Assembly: GCA_963771305.1 (NCBI GenBank)
Contig: CAVYTS010000025.1
Coordinates: 62,001 to 126,000 of the forward strand
Direction: 5' to 3'
DNA: 64,000 bases
Source: CAJCIT01 sp963771305
Lineage (GTDB): Bacteria; Acidobacteriota; Terriglobia; Bryobacterales; Bryobacteraceae
Shown: in pieces, positions 1-9,602 of the stretch
Layout: the number at the start of each line of letters is the position of its first letter
How positions within the stretch are numbered: the stretch's first letter is position 1
Notes under the pieces: generated by a model
What the model was told of the DNA's origin: nothing
What the model saw: the letters and a program-made list of their open reading frames with translations, nothing else
The model's database searches: none
Made by a program: the position numbers and the translations under genes

Positions 1-78
1 TGACGCATTATAACGGCGGACGGCCGCATCGAGCGCTCGGCCCCGGAATACCGGATCGGCCCAACAAGATTTCGCTTG

Positions 79-1370
79 TTAGGCCTCGTGGATAAATAAG
101 TGCTCCAGTTGTGATATCGTGGACTGGTGGCTGCCTCCCTGGGTCCAGAGCGGAGTATTGAGCAGCGTTATAAGGGCCTTTCCCCGGTCCTGAACGAACA
201 GGCGCTGCGGCGGTTTGCGGCTACGGAAGCGCAGGCGTTTGGTCGAGGTGGAGTGAGCGCGGTTTCGCGAATTACCGGAATCGCTCGGAGCACGATCAGT
301 CGCGGGATGAAGGAGATCGCTGAATCGCGGCAAGTGGAAGCCGGGCGAATCCGCAAGCCGGGCGGTGGACGCAAGGCAAAACTCACCGAGGACTCAACGT
401 TACTCGCCGATCTTGGACAACTGGTGGAACCGGCGACGCGCGGCGATCCAATGCGACCGCTGAGATGGACCTCTAAAAGTCTGCGACACTTGTCCGAGGC
501 ACTGCGAAGTCTGGGGCATTCGGTTTGCCCTCACGTGATTGCCGACGGCTTGCGCAAACTGGGATTCAGTCTGCAGGCCAACAGCAAGATGCGGGAAGGG
601 AGCAGCCACGTGGATCGGAACGCGCAGTTTCAGTACATCAGCGATCAGGCCAAGGCGTTTCTGGCGGCTGGTGAGCCCGTAATTTCTGTCGACACCAAGA
701 AGAAAGAGTTGGTAGGCAATTTCAAAAACCACGGTCGCGAATGGCATCCCAAAGGAAAACCAGATGCGGTCAATGTACATGACTTTATCGATCCGAAACT
801 GGGGCGGGCGATCCCGTACGGGATCTACGACATCGGCGACAACAAGGGCTGGGTCAGCGTTGGCACCGATCACGATACCGCCAGTTTCGCCGTTCACGCG
901 ATTGGCCGCTGGTGGTTGAGCATGGGACAAAGCCGCTATCCCGACGCCACACGACTGCTGGTGACTGCCGATGGCGGCGGTAGCAACGGACATCGTGTCC
1001 GCCTCTGGAAAGTAGAACTACAGGCGCTAGCCAACACCCTTCGCGTTCCCATCACGGTCTGCCATCTGCCCCCGGGCACCAGCAAATGGAACAAGATCGA
1101 ACATCGCCTCTTCTCGTTTCTCACCATTAACTGGCGTGGAAAACCCCTGCGGAGTTTTCAGACCATCGTTCAACTCATCGCAGCAACGACGACCACCACT
1201 GGGCTGACCGTCCGCGCCGAACTGGACGAAAACAAATATCCCAAAGGCGTCAAAACTTCCGATGCCAAATTCGCCGCCATCAATATCGCGCGCCACCCGT
1301 TCCACGGGGACTGGAACTATTCCATTTCCCCACAGACATAATGAAGCTGTTATTTATGCACAATGCCTTA
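79..1370 (+). mobile_element. ISAzo13-like insertion sequence
   Basis: The transposase gene is bracketed by imperfect terminal inverted repeats, at 79-99 and 1350-1370, that match at 17 of 21 positions; the inner eight bases ATAAATAA are identical. The size, about 1.29 kb with one gene, fits the ISAzo13 family. The right end lies about 130 bp beyond the point where homology of the neighbouring kinase fragment stops, so the element sits at a site that had already been rearranged. I could not identify a target duplication. Confidence 0.75.
127..1341 (+). CDS. ISAzo13 family transposase (DDE type)
   Basis: A 404-aa transposase that would cut and join the ends of the surrounding element. A helix-turn-helix region (about residues 43-66, around the motif STISRGMKEI) should bind the ends. 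The catalytic triad is visible as D189 (in VISVDTKKKE), D282 (in VTADGGGSN) and E325 (in WNKIEHRLFS), each in the context expected for ISAzo13 enzymes. The length is normal and the frame is uninterrupted, so the enzyme may be active. The start is a GTG, 28 bp inside the left inverted repeat. Antisense reading frames here are shadows. Confidence 0.9.
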   Translation: MAASLGPERSIEQRYKGLSPVLNEQALRRFAATEAQAFGRGGVSAVSRITGIARSTISRGMKEIAESRQVEAGRIRKPGGGRKAKLTEDSTLLADLGQLVEPATRGDPMRPLRWTSKSLRHLSEALRSLGHSVCPHVIADGLRKLGFSLQANSKMREGSSHVDRNAQFQYISDQAKAFLAAGEPVISVDTKKKELVGNFKNHGREWHPKGKPDAVNVHDFIDPKLGRAIPYGIYDIGDNKGWVSVGTDHDTASFAVHAIGRWWLSMGQSRYPDATRLLVTADGGGSNGHRVRLWKVELQALANTLRVPITVCHLPPGTSKWNKIEHRLFSFLTINWRGKPLRSFQTIVQLIAATTTTTGLTVRAELDENKYPKGVKTSDAKFAAINIARHPFHGDWNYSISPQT

Positions 1371-3182
1371 GTGGCCGCCGTCACGAGATTCCCTGCCGGT
1401 GTCCGACTCGCCTCGAAGTCGATTCTCGCCGGCGTTCATCACGAGTATCAATGGGAGCAGAGGGCTGCCTGAGCAAATTTTTGCGGACCACAGGCTGGCA
1501 TCCATCGTAGAGTTGTCAATACCTGTAGCGTGATCCTGCCGCGCCAGCCCGAAGTCGAGGATCTTCACGCGCCCGTCGCGTGTCACCATAATGTTGCCCG
1601 GTTTCAAATCGCGATGCACCACGCCTGCCACGTGCGCTGCCGCAAGTCCATCGCAAATCTGCGTGCTCACTTCAATGAGCTTCCGGAGCGGGAGTGGCCC
1701 GCGCTGGATGACGCGCGCCAATGTCTCGCCTTCAACCAACTCGGAAACAATAAACGACACCCCGGCATCGTGCCCGAATTCATGGACGCTGACGATATTG
1801 GGATGGTTCAGTGCGCTGGCGGCCCGTGCCTCGCGCTCAAAACGTGCAATCCGGTCACGGTCACCGGCAAAACCAGGCGGCAGCGTCTTGATGGCAACTT
1901 CGCGCTTCAAGCGCAGATCGCGGGCGCGGTAGACCTCGCCCATCCTGTAGGGTCGAGGACTGGCGCGGTGCTCCGAAGAACCCGGTCGGGATGGAGCTCG
2001 GGCGCGCCAGCTGTAGGTGGAGGGTTACCAGCCCCGCCCTTGCGGTTGCGGGATGGGTTCACAGTTCCACCATGGCTACGGTTCCCGAGGCCCCCCTATA
2101 ATCCCGGACGGCCGGGTTTCCCAGGTCCGGTTTGAAACCTTGGCTTTCTTCCGTGGGCCTTCCCAGTTGAGAGAGGTTGAAGCGCTGGCTCGCATCCACC
2201 CCTGCCCTTCCTGGTTTACCCGCAGCCTCGTCTCTAGGCCAGCCTGAGCGTTGCGCCGGTTTTATCAAGCCGGCCGCCCACCCTGACGTAGAAACCGCCA
2301 AGTGTCCAGAGTCGCTTCGCCCCATCTTGGTGTTACCTCCATTGGAGAGACGTGTCCCGCCTCTTCTGAGGGCATTACCCCTCCGTCATCGCTACTACCA
2401 ACTCGTGCGCCAAACCCATCTGGCTTTCCTCTCCTTCGACTTTTGGTCTCGTTTGAGGAAGCTTTGCAGGTTGCTACCAGCCCCTGCTGCCAGCGGGTCC
2501 TTCCCGACGTTATCTCTGAGAATCTTTCCTGCGATGCCTGGGCCCCTATCACGACGGTTGGCAGATTGCACATACCTGGTTCTTCCTCTGCCACAGCGGC
2601 CTTCCCCACTGGAAAATGGGTCGGCTTACCGTAACTTTCCGCTTTAAGCGACTTCACAGCGGGGCGGGTTTTCGAGATTGCAGCCATTTCTTTATGTTCA
2701 AGCCTCACAGTTTGCTCGCCACCCTGATCGCTCCTACCACGACGGTTTCCCGCAGGGCAGTTGGTGACTTTTACATCCGGGCAGAACGTGCTTTGTTACC
2801 TCCGCACGCACCGAATATGCTAGCTGTCTGACTACAGGTAATTGACAGCACAGGGGCTTTCACCCTGCAAAATTCTCAGCCTTATCGGCCGCTCCTTTCC
2901 AGCCCCCGCCACGCCGCCGCGACCGATCAGCGCAACGATCTCAAAATTGCCGAGCTTGTCTCCTGGCTTCAGCGCGGGCGGGCGTTCTTCGATGGAAGAA
3001 AGCGGCGAACCATCCAGCAGCGGGTCGCCGGAGTCAGCGGCCTTCAGCAGCGATTCGACCTCAGCGCGAAGTTCGGGGTCAGCCGGACACGCTTGCCGCA
3101 GAAAGTTGGCGCGCTCGTCTGCAGGCCGCTGCTGCGCAGCCTCGAACAACGCTTCGACTTGTTTCCAGCGCTCAACTTGCAC
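1368..3182 (-). pseudogene. Truncated Ser/Thr protein kinase split by an insertion
   Basis: Two fragments of one kinase gene lie on the minus strand. The N-terminal piece (3182 to about 2913, GTG start, MQVERWKQVEALF) ends at the glycine loop GRGG. The next residues, MGEVYRARDLRLK, resume at 1943 and continue through the invariant Lys (VAIKTL), the HRD loop (VVHRDLKPGN) and the DFG motif (ILDFGLA). The intervening 0.97 kb is a group II intron-like insert. Homology to the intact paralogue at 25062-27959 stops near 1500, shortly after DFG, so the activation loop, C-lobe, membrane helix and propeller are missing. The last 130 bp before the ISAzo13 element are unrelated. Confidence 0.85.
1944..2912 (-). 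mobile_element. ORF-less group II intron-like insertion in the kinase gene
   Basis: About 969 bp with no credible gene interrupt the kinase between GRGG and MGEVY. Read on the minus strand, the insert starts GTGGCGGGG; within its first 80 bases it has a GGGTGAAAGCCC block like the 5' regions of the two other group II introns here (GGGTGAAAGTCCC and GGGTGCGAGTCCC). It ends in CGACCCTAC or within a few bases of it. I could not draw a convincing domain V, so the intron identity is an inference. A plain deletion derivative of a larger intron is the likeliest alternative. The exact junction is ambiguous by about 3 nt. Confidence 0.5.
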
Positions 3183-3603
3183 TGCGGGCCTCGCGGGCCA
3201 GTTTACGTTTCAACCACGTCCTGGCTGAACCCCAGTCATTGATGATTGTATTGTTGCGCACCCTGCAGCCTGATGCTCATGTTTCCGGGCAACAGCCAAG
3301 GCACCAGCAACACTACTCGCGGTCTGGCGTTGAGAAAGGGCGGCCGAATGCCGAACGATATGAGGTATTATCGCTAGCTGAGGCCGCTAGAGCCGCGCTT
3401 CTTAGTTGTGGCTTTCTTCCTTTGCGGCTTTTGTCGCTCCTGGCCTGTGGCATGTCAATGGTGGGCTTTACCTTGAGCCTCTACCATCCTCTCGACTTAC
3501 CCATATTGAGGCGAAATTAGCGCTGCCGCGTTCACGAGTCACTTCGCGTTGACGCCGGCTATAGCAGCGGGAAGCGCAGATCGGTTTGGTAGGGTTTTAT
3601 TAG
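3183..3603. other. Gene-poor stretch upstream of the kinase fragment
   Basis: No credible gene. Bases about 3183-3330 are recognisably homologous, in inverted orientation, to the leader of the intact kinase at about 24900-25061. For example, the segment around 3299-3322 matches the reverse complement of the segment around 24895-24925 with few differences. The duplication that made the two kinases therefore included their upstream regions. I see nothing definable in 3340-3603. Confidence 0.55.
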
Positions 3604-3816
3604 ATGTCATGTGCAGACCGCGACTCGTTGCGTCTGGAGCATCGGGCCGCCGTCCAGAATTTTCGGGCTTCCATCTGCGACCTAGTCGCACTTGTTGACA
3701 ATTCGGCCACGGACTCAGATTTCGATCTGGCTCATCTGCGAATAAGAGCTGTCCGCGGCACTTGCGAGGTGACACGGGCTGCCCTCGAGCATCATCAGGC
3801 ACTACATGGGTGCTGA
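3604..3816 (+). CDS. Small hypothetical protein
   Basis: A 70-aa reading frame predicted to be largely helical, ending HHQALHGC. It resembles, from memory, a class of short acidobacterial helical proteins ending in an H-x-x-x-HGC motif; no function is known to me. The ATG at 3604 has no clear ribosome binding site. The stop lies 7 bp from the 3' end of the adjacent group II intron, which is on the other strand, so the intron has not damaged the frame. No signal peptide or membrane segment is visible. Confidence 0.5.
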   Translation: MSCADRDSLRLEHRAAVQNFRASICDLVALVDNSATDSDFDLAHLRIRAVRGTCEVTRAALEHHQALHGC

Positions 3817-3835
3817 AATTGGATCGGGATAGGGG

Positions 3836-3895
3836 GAAGCTTCGCGGCTCCCCTCCTCCCACACCACCGTGCGTACGGGTCCGTACACGGCGGTT
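3836..3895 (-). ncRNA. Group II intron domain V-VI region
   Basis: Read on the minus strand just after the reverse transcriptase stop, GAACCGCCGTGTACGGACCC pairs with the following GTACGCACGGTGGTG to form the short catalytic domain V hairpin. It is followed by a second hairpin (GGGGAGCC...GGCT-like stem, domain VI) and the 3' end CCCGAT. The layout matches the usual order D-V, D-VI and 3' splice site. Confidence 0.75.
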
Positions 3896-3908
3896 CGAGT
3901 CGGTTACG

Positions 3909-5297
3909 CTAACACTCCTCGAACAATGAGGGAAGTCCGAGCGATTTGAAGTAAGCGTTAGAAAGCCCTACGCAGAGGGCCGTGGCCTTCGCGAGATACC
4001 AGGGGCCGCGACCGCTGCCGGCGGTATTGCTCGCCAGCCGCTCCCGTACCCCCAGTTCCAACAGAGCCGCTCGGCGACGGCGCGGAGTTTTCCACTGCCG
4101 CCACATAGCTGCCCTGAGGCGCAGCCGGACCCAGCGGGTCAAGCCGATCAACACTTCAGGCGTTTCGCAGAATCCGAAATAGCTGCGCCAGCCCCGCATA
4201 TATGGTGCCAGTTCCTCCATCGTCGTCTCCATGCTGACGCCTTTGGCCCGTCGCGTGATCTCCCGGATTCGCCGCTTGAACCGATCCATGGCCTTACGCG
4301 CAATCACGCGCTTGACCTCCGGACCGGCCGTAAAGCTGAACCCGAGAAACTTCCGTTCCTGCGGTCGTGCCACCGCACTCTTCGTCTCATTCACCTTGAG
4401 CTTGAGCTTTTGCGTGATGAATTGCGTAACGCTCTCCATCACCCGTTGCCCCGCCCGCTCGCTGCTGACGTAGATATTGCAGTCGTCCGCGTATCGAACG
4501 AAGCGATGGCCCCGGCGCTCCAACTCCCGGTCGAGTTCGTCGAGCACGAGGTTACTGAGCAGTGGTGAAAGTGGGCCTCCTTGTGGAGTCCCTTCTACGC
4601 TTGGGCTGACCAACCCGTTCTCCATCACCCCGGCATTCAAGAATGCCCGGATGAGTTTCAGCAGCCGCTTGTCCTCGACCCGTTTGGCGATCTGACCCAT
4701 CAGTTTGTCGTGATTGACCCGATCGAAGAATTTCTCCAGATCAAAATCAACGCACCAGCCGTGGCCGTCGGCGATATACTGCTGCGCCCGTGCCACCGCC
4801 TGATGAGCCGACCGTCCCGGTCGGAACCCATAGCTGTGATCGGAAAACGTCCGGTCCCACCGCCTCTGCAGAACCTGCAACACCGCCTGTTGGATAAATC
4901 GATCCAACGCCGAAGGAATGCCAAGTTTTCGCACCCCTCCATCCGGCTTGGGGATTTCCACCCGTCTCACCGGTTTCGGTTCATAGGTTCCATTCAACAG
5001 TTGTTCCCGGATGGTTGGCCAGTGCTGTTTCAGGAAGTCCTTCAATCCGACGACGGTCATCCCGTCGACGCCCGGACTTCCTTTATTGGCCTTCACCTGC
5101 CGCAATGCTGCCTTCAGGTTTTCTCGCTCACATACTGCCTCCATCAATCGATTCGTGCTAGCTGGGTTTTCGGTCCCATTCGTCGCCCCGGACGGTTCAA
5201 TCTCTTCCCTTCCCGCCTCTCGGGCTTCACCCGTCGGCTCCGATGAGAAGTCCAGTTCCCTCTGGATATTCCGCTGCTTGTCGTCCTTGAGACTCAT
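3909..5297 (-). CDS. ltrA: Group II intron reverse transcriptase/maturase
   Basis: A 462-aa intron-encoded protein that splices and retro-inserts its host intron. The reverse-transcriptase fingers and palm occupy about residues 50-330, with VDFDLEKFFD (183-192), TPQGGPLSP (about 237-245) and the catalytic YADD box at 269-272. The maturase (X) domain follows at about 340-425, with RGWRSYFG. There is no HNH endonuclease domain, consistent with class C introns. It is uninterrupted and of normal length. The ATG follows the intron's domain I-III RNA, and the gene lies in domain IV. Confidence 0.95.
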   Translation of the reverse strand: MSLKDDKQRNIQRELDFSSEPTGEAREAGREEIEPSGATNGTENPASTNRLMEAVCERENLKAALRQVKANKGSPGVDGMTVVGLKDFLKQHWPTIREQLLNGTYEPKPVRRVEIPKPDGGVRKLGIPSALDRFIQQAVLQVLQRRWDRTFSDHSYGFRPGRSAHQAVARAQQYIADGHGWCVDFDLEKFFDRVNHDKLMGQIAKRVEDKRLLKLIRAFLNAGVMENGLVSPSVEGTPQGGPLSPLLSNLVLDELDRELERRGHRFVRYADDCNIYVSSERAGQRVMESVTQFITQKLKLKVNETKSAVARPQERKFLGFSFTAGPEVKRVIARKAMDRFKRRIREITRRAKGVSMETTMEELAPYMRGWRSYFGFCETPEVLIGLTRWVRLRLRAAMWRQWKTPRRRRAALLELGVRERLASNTAGSGRGPWYLAKATALCVGLSNAYFKSLGLPSLFEEC

Positions 5298-5762
5298 GGC
5301 CTACTGGCCTCTCCTTCTCGTTCGGGCCTTCGGCCATCGTTCCCGGCTTGGCCTATCCATTGCTCCGCCTTTCGGCTTTCGGAGTGCCTCACTATCCTTG
5401 CCGACGTCATGACCTACTATGCCCTCTGCTGACTTCTGCTCCGCGGTCAGGCCGCCTTTCGACAGCCTCAGTCGCCGAAGCGACACAAAGCAGATCTCCT
5501 GAGGTAAGTTCAGCTGCCTTCCGTGCACAGTCGCCGAATCTACGCTTCGCATCCTTGATGGATATGGACTTTGCGGTAAGTCGCCCGCTCGTCCGACGCT
5601 AACGCCTTCTATCCGGTTCTTGTCCATCGACTCGCACATTTGATCCATGCTTCTTTCAGACCCCGCCTCGCGGCGGTAGCCCTTGCATTATCACTAGCCC
5701 TTCACCTCCATCAGGTTGGGCCGGGACTTTCACCCTTAAGCTGCTGAACATGCTCAGCACAC

Positions 5763-6069
5763 AACGTAGCCCGCTACCGCGGGTTGTAATGGCTACTTTG
5801 ACTTTTGGCCCGGCGGACAGCGGCTTAGATACGCAATTAGGAGCACAGCGTCCTTGGCCCGACTTCCCTCAGAACTTCTCCGTTATGTTGCGCGCTCAGG
5901 CCTTCAGGGCGTCGGTTTGATTCACTAGTCCAGTTGGACTTTGGGCAAAGACCAGCATTCACGGAGGATTTGAATGCAACCATCCATATCGAGGGCCAGG
6001 CCCCATCTGGAGCATGCGATTCCGCCGAGCGGAAGGCGCTCGTCCACTGTTCCCGCTCCGTCCCGGTGC
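5763..6069. other. Intergenic stretch between intron and OmpA-type gene
   Basis: No gene is supported. It contains the CCCGC/GCGGG hairpin at about 5769-5783 that serves as the intron's insertion landmark. No promoter could be picked with confidence. Confidence 0.5.
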
Positions 6070-7724
6070 CTACCTGGCCGCGATTACGTGGCCAATCTCT
6101 ACGCCAATGATTTCGCCGGAGATCACTAATTCAACACGCCGGTTTTGTTGCCGGCCTGCTGCCGTTTCGTTCGTCGCTGTGGGCTGAGTCTTGCCAAAGC
6201 CTTTCGTGGTCACCGATTCCTGCTGCATCCCCGCGGAGGTCAAATAGTCGCGCACTGCCGAACCGCGTTCCTCAGAAAGCTGCTGGTTGTAATCATCGCC
6301 GCCCACATTGTCGGTATGGCCTTCCACATCCAGCCGCAGCCCCGGATGACCCTCCACGATACCGGCCACTCTAGCGAGTTTCTCCCGCGCTTCAGGGCGT
6401 AATGAGTACTTGCCCGTGTCGAAGAGGACATCCGACATATTCACGATCAACCCGCGAGCCGTGTCGCGAGTTTGAAGAATCGCGTTGAACTGCACCAACA
6501 GCTGGGCGCGCAGTTCCGCTTTCTCAGCCTCGGCCGCTGACTTGTCTTTAGTGGCCGATCGAGGTCGTTCAGGGTGGCAGCCAATTTCGCGTCGTTCTCC
6601 TGTTTCAGACGATCTGCTGCGGTCTGCGCAGCGGCTCGCTGAAGGTCGTTCTCACGACGTAAGCGGTCGGCATCGGTTTGGGCCGCCATCATTTGTGCGT
6701 CCGTGTTCAGCTTGGTTTCGGCCGTGTCGAGTTCGGCCTTGGTCTTTGCCTCGGCCGCCTCTCGCCTCACCCGGTCCGTTTCGGACTGCGCAGCGGCGCG
6801 TCCGTTCTCGGCGCTCAATTCCCGGTTCACGCCGGCCTGGCGTTCGGCGGTTATCCGTTCTTCATCCTGACGCTTCTCCGCAATGGCCCGTGCATCTTCA
6901 GCCATCTGCACAGCCTGCCGTGAGGTCACGGTCACCAGCTTGGATCCTTCATTCTCTGCCCGGTACGCCTCGGCCTGTTTCAAGTTGCTTTCCGCCTTCT
7001 GAAACGTCTCGGCGGCATATTGGTCCGCGCCGCTCGAGCGCGCAATTTGAACGGCATTGCGTGCTTCGTAGAGTTCCAGCGGCATCTTACGGTTGAGCTT
7101 TAGATCGAGGACGTTCGCCAGATGTTCATATTGACCTCTCTCCAGCAGTTCGTACTTGGCGTCGATTACCTCGACTTGCCCCTCGGTGTCTGGGCGAACT
7201 TCGTTTTCCATCACGACGACGTTGCTTGGCCGCGACACCGCGAAGTACGGTTCGGCCGTCACGATCAGGCCGAACGTTTGCAGTTCCGTGGTCACCTTCA
7301 GCTTCGCGCTGGTTCTATCGCGAAGGATTTCGCCGAGATTGGAAGTACGGCCTTCCGGGGTAATTGCCCACAACACATAGGTCAGATACTCGTCGCCAAA
7401 TTGAATAGCCTCCGGCAAATCGCGGAACTCTACCTCGATTTCGGTGTAGCCCTTCTTGCCCTCTATCTTGGCCTCACCGTGGGCACTCGGCATAAGACGC
7501 GTACCGGCGAAGTCGATCTTGGTGGATCCCCGATGCTTATAACTGATCGCCTTGGTGCTCCCTTCGATCACCGTCGTCCGGTAAATGGGCGTGAGCCCAT
7601 CTCCGGTCCGTCTGGCATTCTCGTTGTTTCCCTGCACCGGCGCCTGGGCCGAGAGAACACCACTTACCAAGAGAAATACGCCGAGAAGTCCCGTCGCACA
7701 TCTTCCTACATTTTGTGTTTTCAT
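6070..7724 (-). CDS. OmpA-family envelope protein with coiled coil, one frameshift
   Basis: A secreted protein tying the outer membrane to peptidoglycan. A signal peptide (MKTQNVGRCATGLLGVFLLV) leads to a region of unknown fold with a DUF4398-like helical part, a long charged coiled coil rich in A, E, R and D (about residues 230-400), and a C-terminal OmpA/MotB peptidoglycan-binding domain with FDTGKYSLRPEA, VEGHTDNVGGDDYN, LSEERG and NRRVELVI. A single-base deletion near 6560, in GATCGGCCACTAAAG, moves the OmpA domain out of frame; adding one G restores the reading. Start at 7724 is chosen so the signal peptide begins with MKT; a GTG at 7745 is possible. The domain is otherwise intact, so a sequencing error is as likely as a real mutation. 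Confidence 0.8.
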
Positions 7725-7745
7725 AGTCGGTTTGTTGGTTCGCAC

Positions 7746-8207
7746 TGATTTCCAGCGCCAACAGATTCCTTAAGAGCAGGTGCCGCACCGATTCATGGAG
7801 CTGTTGAATACGTTGGGCCGAGACTCGGGTTTAGAGGGCGCGAACGAGGCGAAACGAGGCTTGATAACTAACCGCCTGTGGTCATATGACCGCCAGCGGT
7901 CATGCCTAACGGGGTAAGCGCGGCGGCCTGCGTTGTGTCAAGCGGAGTCAGTCGGGGAGAGTCAAGGTAGAGACGCACCGCTTTAACCGAACGAGTACCC
8001 CCCGGGGGACACCGCTTAACCGAATTGTTGGAGTCGTCGCAGAGTCTAAGTGCGTGACAGTTTAATTTGTACTGTCGTCGTTGCAGTGGCGTTGTGAAGC
8101 AGTCCTGAGCCGCCATCTGGAACCTCCTTATTTGTCAGACACCTCCGTGAGTGGTACTCCGAGTGCCTATATGAAGACCGCAAGCATTCAAGACGGTGGA
8201 ACTGATT
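7746..8207. other. Intergenic stretch with palindromes and one doubtful small ORF
   Basis: On the minus strand an ATG at 8116 has a strong ribosome binding site (AAGGAGG, well spaced) and opens an 82-codon frame to 7868, but its composition is not protein-like beyond about the first 30 codons; it could be the start of a lost gene. A perfect 12-bp palindrome GGTCATATGACC sits at 7880-7891, next to a related ACCGCCAGCGGT element. Confidence 0.35.
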
Positions 8208-8375
8208 ATGGATAGACAATTCGATGCCGGAAACTTCCCAACCAATCTGGACCTGAGCAAGGTCGACCCGAACTTAATTGAAGAACTGCAGAGGCTATCT
8301 GTTCTCCAGTTGGAGCGAGTGGAGGTTTCTCTAAAACGACCAACCGAGACTGACCGATACGAACATCCGGTTTAG
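8208..8375 (+). CDS. Small hypothetical protein (doubtful)
   Basis: A 55-codon frame starting MDRQFDAGNFPTNLDLSKVD, predicted as one amphipathic helix (EELQRLSVLQLERVEV). It lies upstream of and co-directional with the histidine-phosphatase-like gene, 128 bp away. The upstream GGTGGA is only a weak ribosome binding site. No family recognised. Confidence 0.3.
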   Translation: MDRQFDAGNFPTNLDLSKVDPNLIEELQRLSVLQLERVEVSLKRPTETDRYEHPV

Positions 8376-8503
8376 CGGTCCTAACGACAAATCCGCTCGA
8401 ACTGCATCTAGGCATGCTGCTCCGCCTCACTGGATTTGCAGTCTAGGAGACACCCGATATCTGGTGTTATCGTTAGCTATCCACAAACCTGGAGGATAAC
8501 CTT

Positions 8504-9091
8504 ATGGCCGCACCCCCGACGAAGATCATGATCATTCGCCACGCTGAAAAGCCCCCGAATAAGCCGAACAATACAGGGCCGTGGGATGTACTCGCGGACG
8601 GACAGAGTGGATCAGGAAAGTCCCTGATCGTCCAAGGATGGCAAAGGGCAGGAGCGCTGAATGCGTTCTTTATACCGTACCAGGTAAGCCCGGCCAATTC
8701 CGCGATTGCAACCCCGGACTATATTTACGCCGCCACCCCAGACGGCGAGAGCCAGCGCCCTTGGGAGACGGTTACGCCTCTCGCGGACCGGCTCAAGTAC
8801 GCGATGAACACGCCCCAATTCAATACTGATTTCGCGATTGGCGGTGGCGAAGTGCAGATGGTTCAAAGTGTACTCAGCCTGAGTGGTACGGTCCTCATTT
8901 GCTGGGAGCACAAGAACATCATGCCTAACATCATGCAGGCGATTAACAACGCGATTCCCATCGGAAATTATGGCTCAATCTCAGCGGCTTGGCCTGACGT
9001 CTTCTATCTTGTGTGGGTACTCGATCTCAATGCCAGCAGCTACACATGGAGTTCGCAAAACCAGAGCTTGATTGCGGGCGACATGACCTGA
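8504..9091 (+). CDS. Histidine phosphatase superfamily-like protein
   Basis: A 195-aa protein whose N-terminus, KIMIIRHAEKP (residues 7-17), is the RHG/RHA signature of histidine phosphatases, in which the His would be phosphorylated during catalysis. A second conserved His lies in TVLICWEHKN (about residues 128-137), matching the position of the second active-site His. The middle is unlike SixA or phosphoglycerate mutase, so the substrate is unknown. There is no signal peptide, so it should be cytoplasmic. A good ribosome binding site (GGAGG, 7 nt before ATG) fixes the start. The next gene is co-directional, 91 bp downstream. Confidence 0.75.
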   Translation: MAAPPTKIMIIRHAEKPPNKPNNTGPWDVLADGQSGSGKSLIVQGWQRAGALNAFFIPYQVSPANSAIATPDYIYAATPDGESQRPWETVTPLADRLKYAMNTPQFNTDFAIGGGEVQMVQSVLSLSGTVLICWEHKNIMPNIMQAINNAIPIGNYGSISAAWPDVFYLVWVLDLNASSYTWSSQNQSLIAGDMT

Positions 9092-9182
9092 CGATTCCCG
9101 GTAGGCAACTTATTCAGGCTCAGGCGAGGCGCGAGCTTTGCAGTGTAGAGGAACCGGCGACTACGCAGAAGAGGAGAGTCAT

Positions 9183-9437
9183 ATGGCAGTTTCGTTTGAG
9201 AAAGACATCAAGCCTTTATTCCGACCGATAGACGTGAAGCACATGAAACCCTCTAAGGTTCTGCTTGATGACTACGCATACATGTCGGACCCCACAGACG
9301 GTCATAAGCATGCGGCCGATGTCGGCGACTATCTCACAGGAAAGAAGGAGCCCAGAATGCCCCCTGGTGGTCCATTCTGGTCAGCGGAACAACTCGCACT
9401 GTACGCTCAGTGGATGAGCGAAGGCTTTCAGCCGTAA
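9183..9437 (+). CDS. Hypothetical protein, 84 aa
   Basis: The frame begins MAVSFEKDIKPLFRPIDVKH behind a GAGGAGAG ribosome binding site. It keeps the pattern FEKDIKPLF...HM and ends GGPFWSAEQLALYAQWMSEGF. The opening resembles the first helix of cytochrome-c-like modules, but no CxxCH haem motif is present. No signal peptide. It probably forms an operon with the upstream phosphatase-like gene. Function unknown. Confidence 0.65.
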   Translation: MAVSFEKDIKPLFRPIDVKHMKPSKVLLDDYAYMSDPTDGHKHAADVGDYLTGKKEPRMPPGGPFWSAEQLALYAQWMSEGFQP

Positions 9438-9602
9438 ACGGAGCGAACTTAATGAAGGGGCGCCAGCGCGCGACCCCCGCAGGTATTCCCCCGCCCGTTA
9501 GCACCGGCGCACCGGCGCCACACGGGCGCGTTTCAGTGCGAAAGGTAGCTACTCTAGATGGCGAGGCCTTGGAACATTTGCGGCTTCGAATGTTCGCGCC
9601 CT

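Larger units (their letters stand above)
3823..5762 (-). mobile_element. Group II intron, probably class C
   Basis: A full-length 1.94-kb intron. On the minus strand it begins GTGTGCTGAGC (5762) followed by the GGGTGAAAGTCCC block, carries the reverse transcriptase, and ends CCTATCCCGAT (3823). Immediately upstream (about 5764-5785) is a small hairpin, CCCGC-GGTA-GCGGG, followed by TACGTT and then the intron start. Insertion just past a stem-loop is the hallmark of class C introns, and the size also fits. All parts needed for mobility appear to be present. Confidence 0.85.

Noticed and set aside
400..993. 197-codon minus-strand frame inside the ISAzo13 transposase
   Set aside because: Antisense shadow of a well-supported DDE transposase; no ribosome binding site or domain.
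2177..2708. Overlapping 110-156 codon frames in both strands between the kinase fragments
   Set aside because: They lie in the intron-like insert, overlap each other on both strands and show no protein family; GC-rich structured RNA often leaves such open frames.
4581..5246. 221-codon plus-strand frame opposite the reverse transcriptase
   Set aside because: Exact antisense of conserved reverse-transcriptase motifs.
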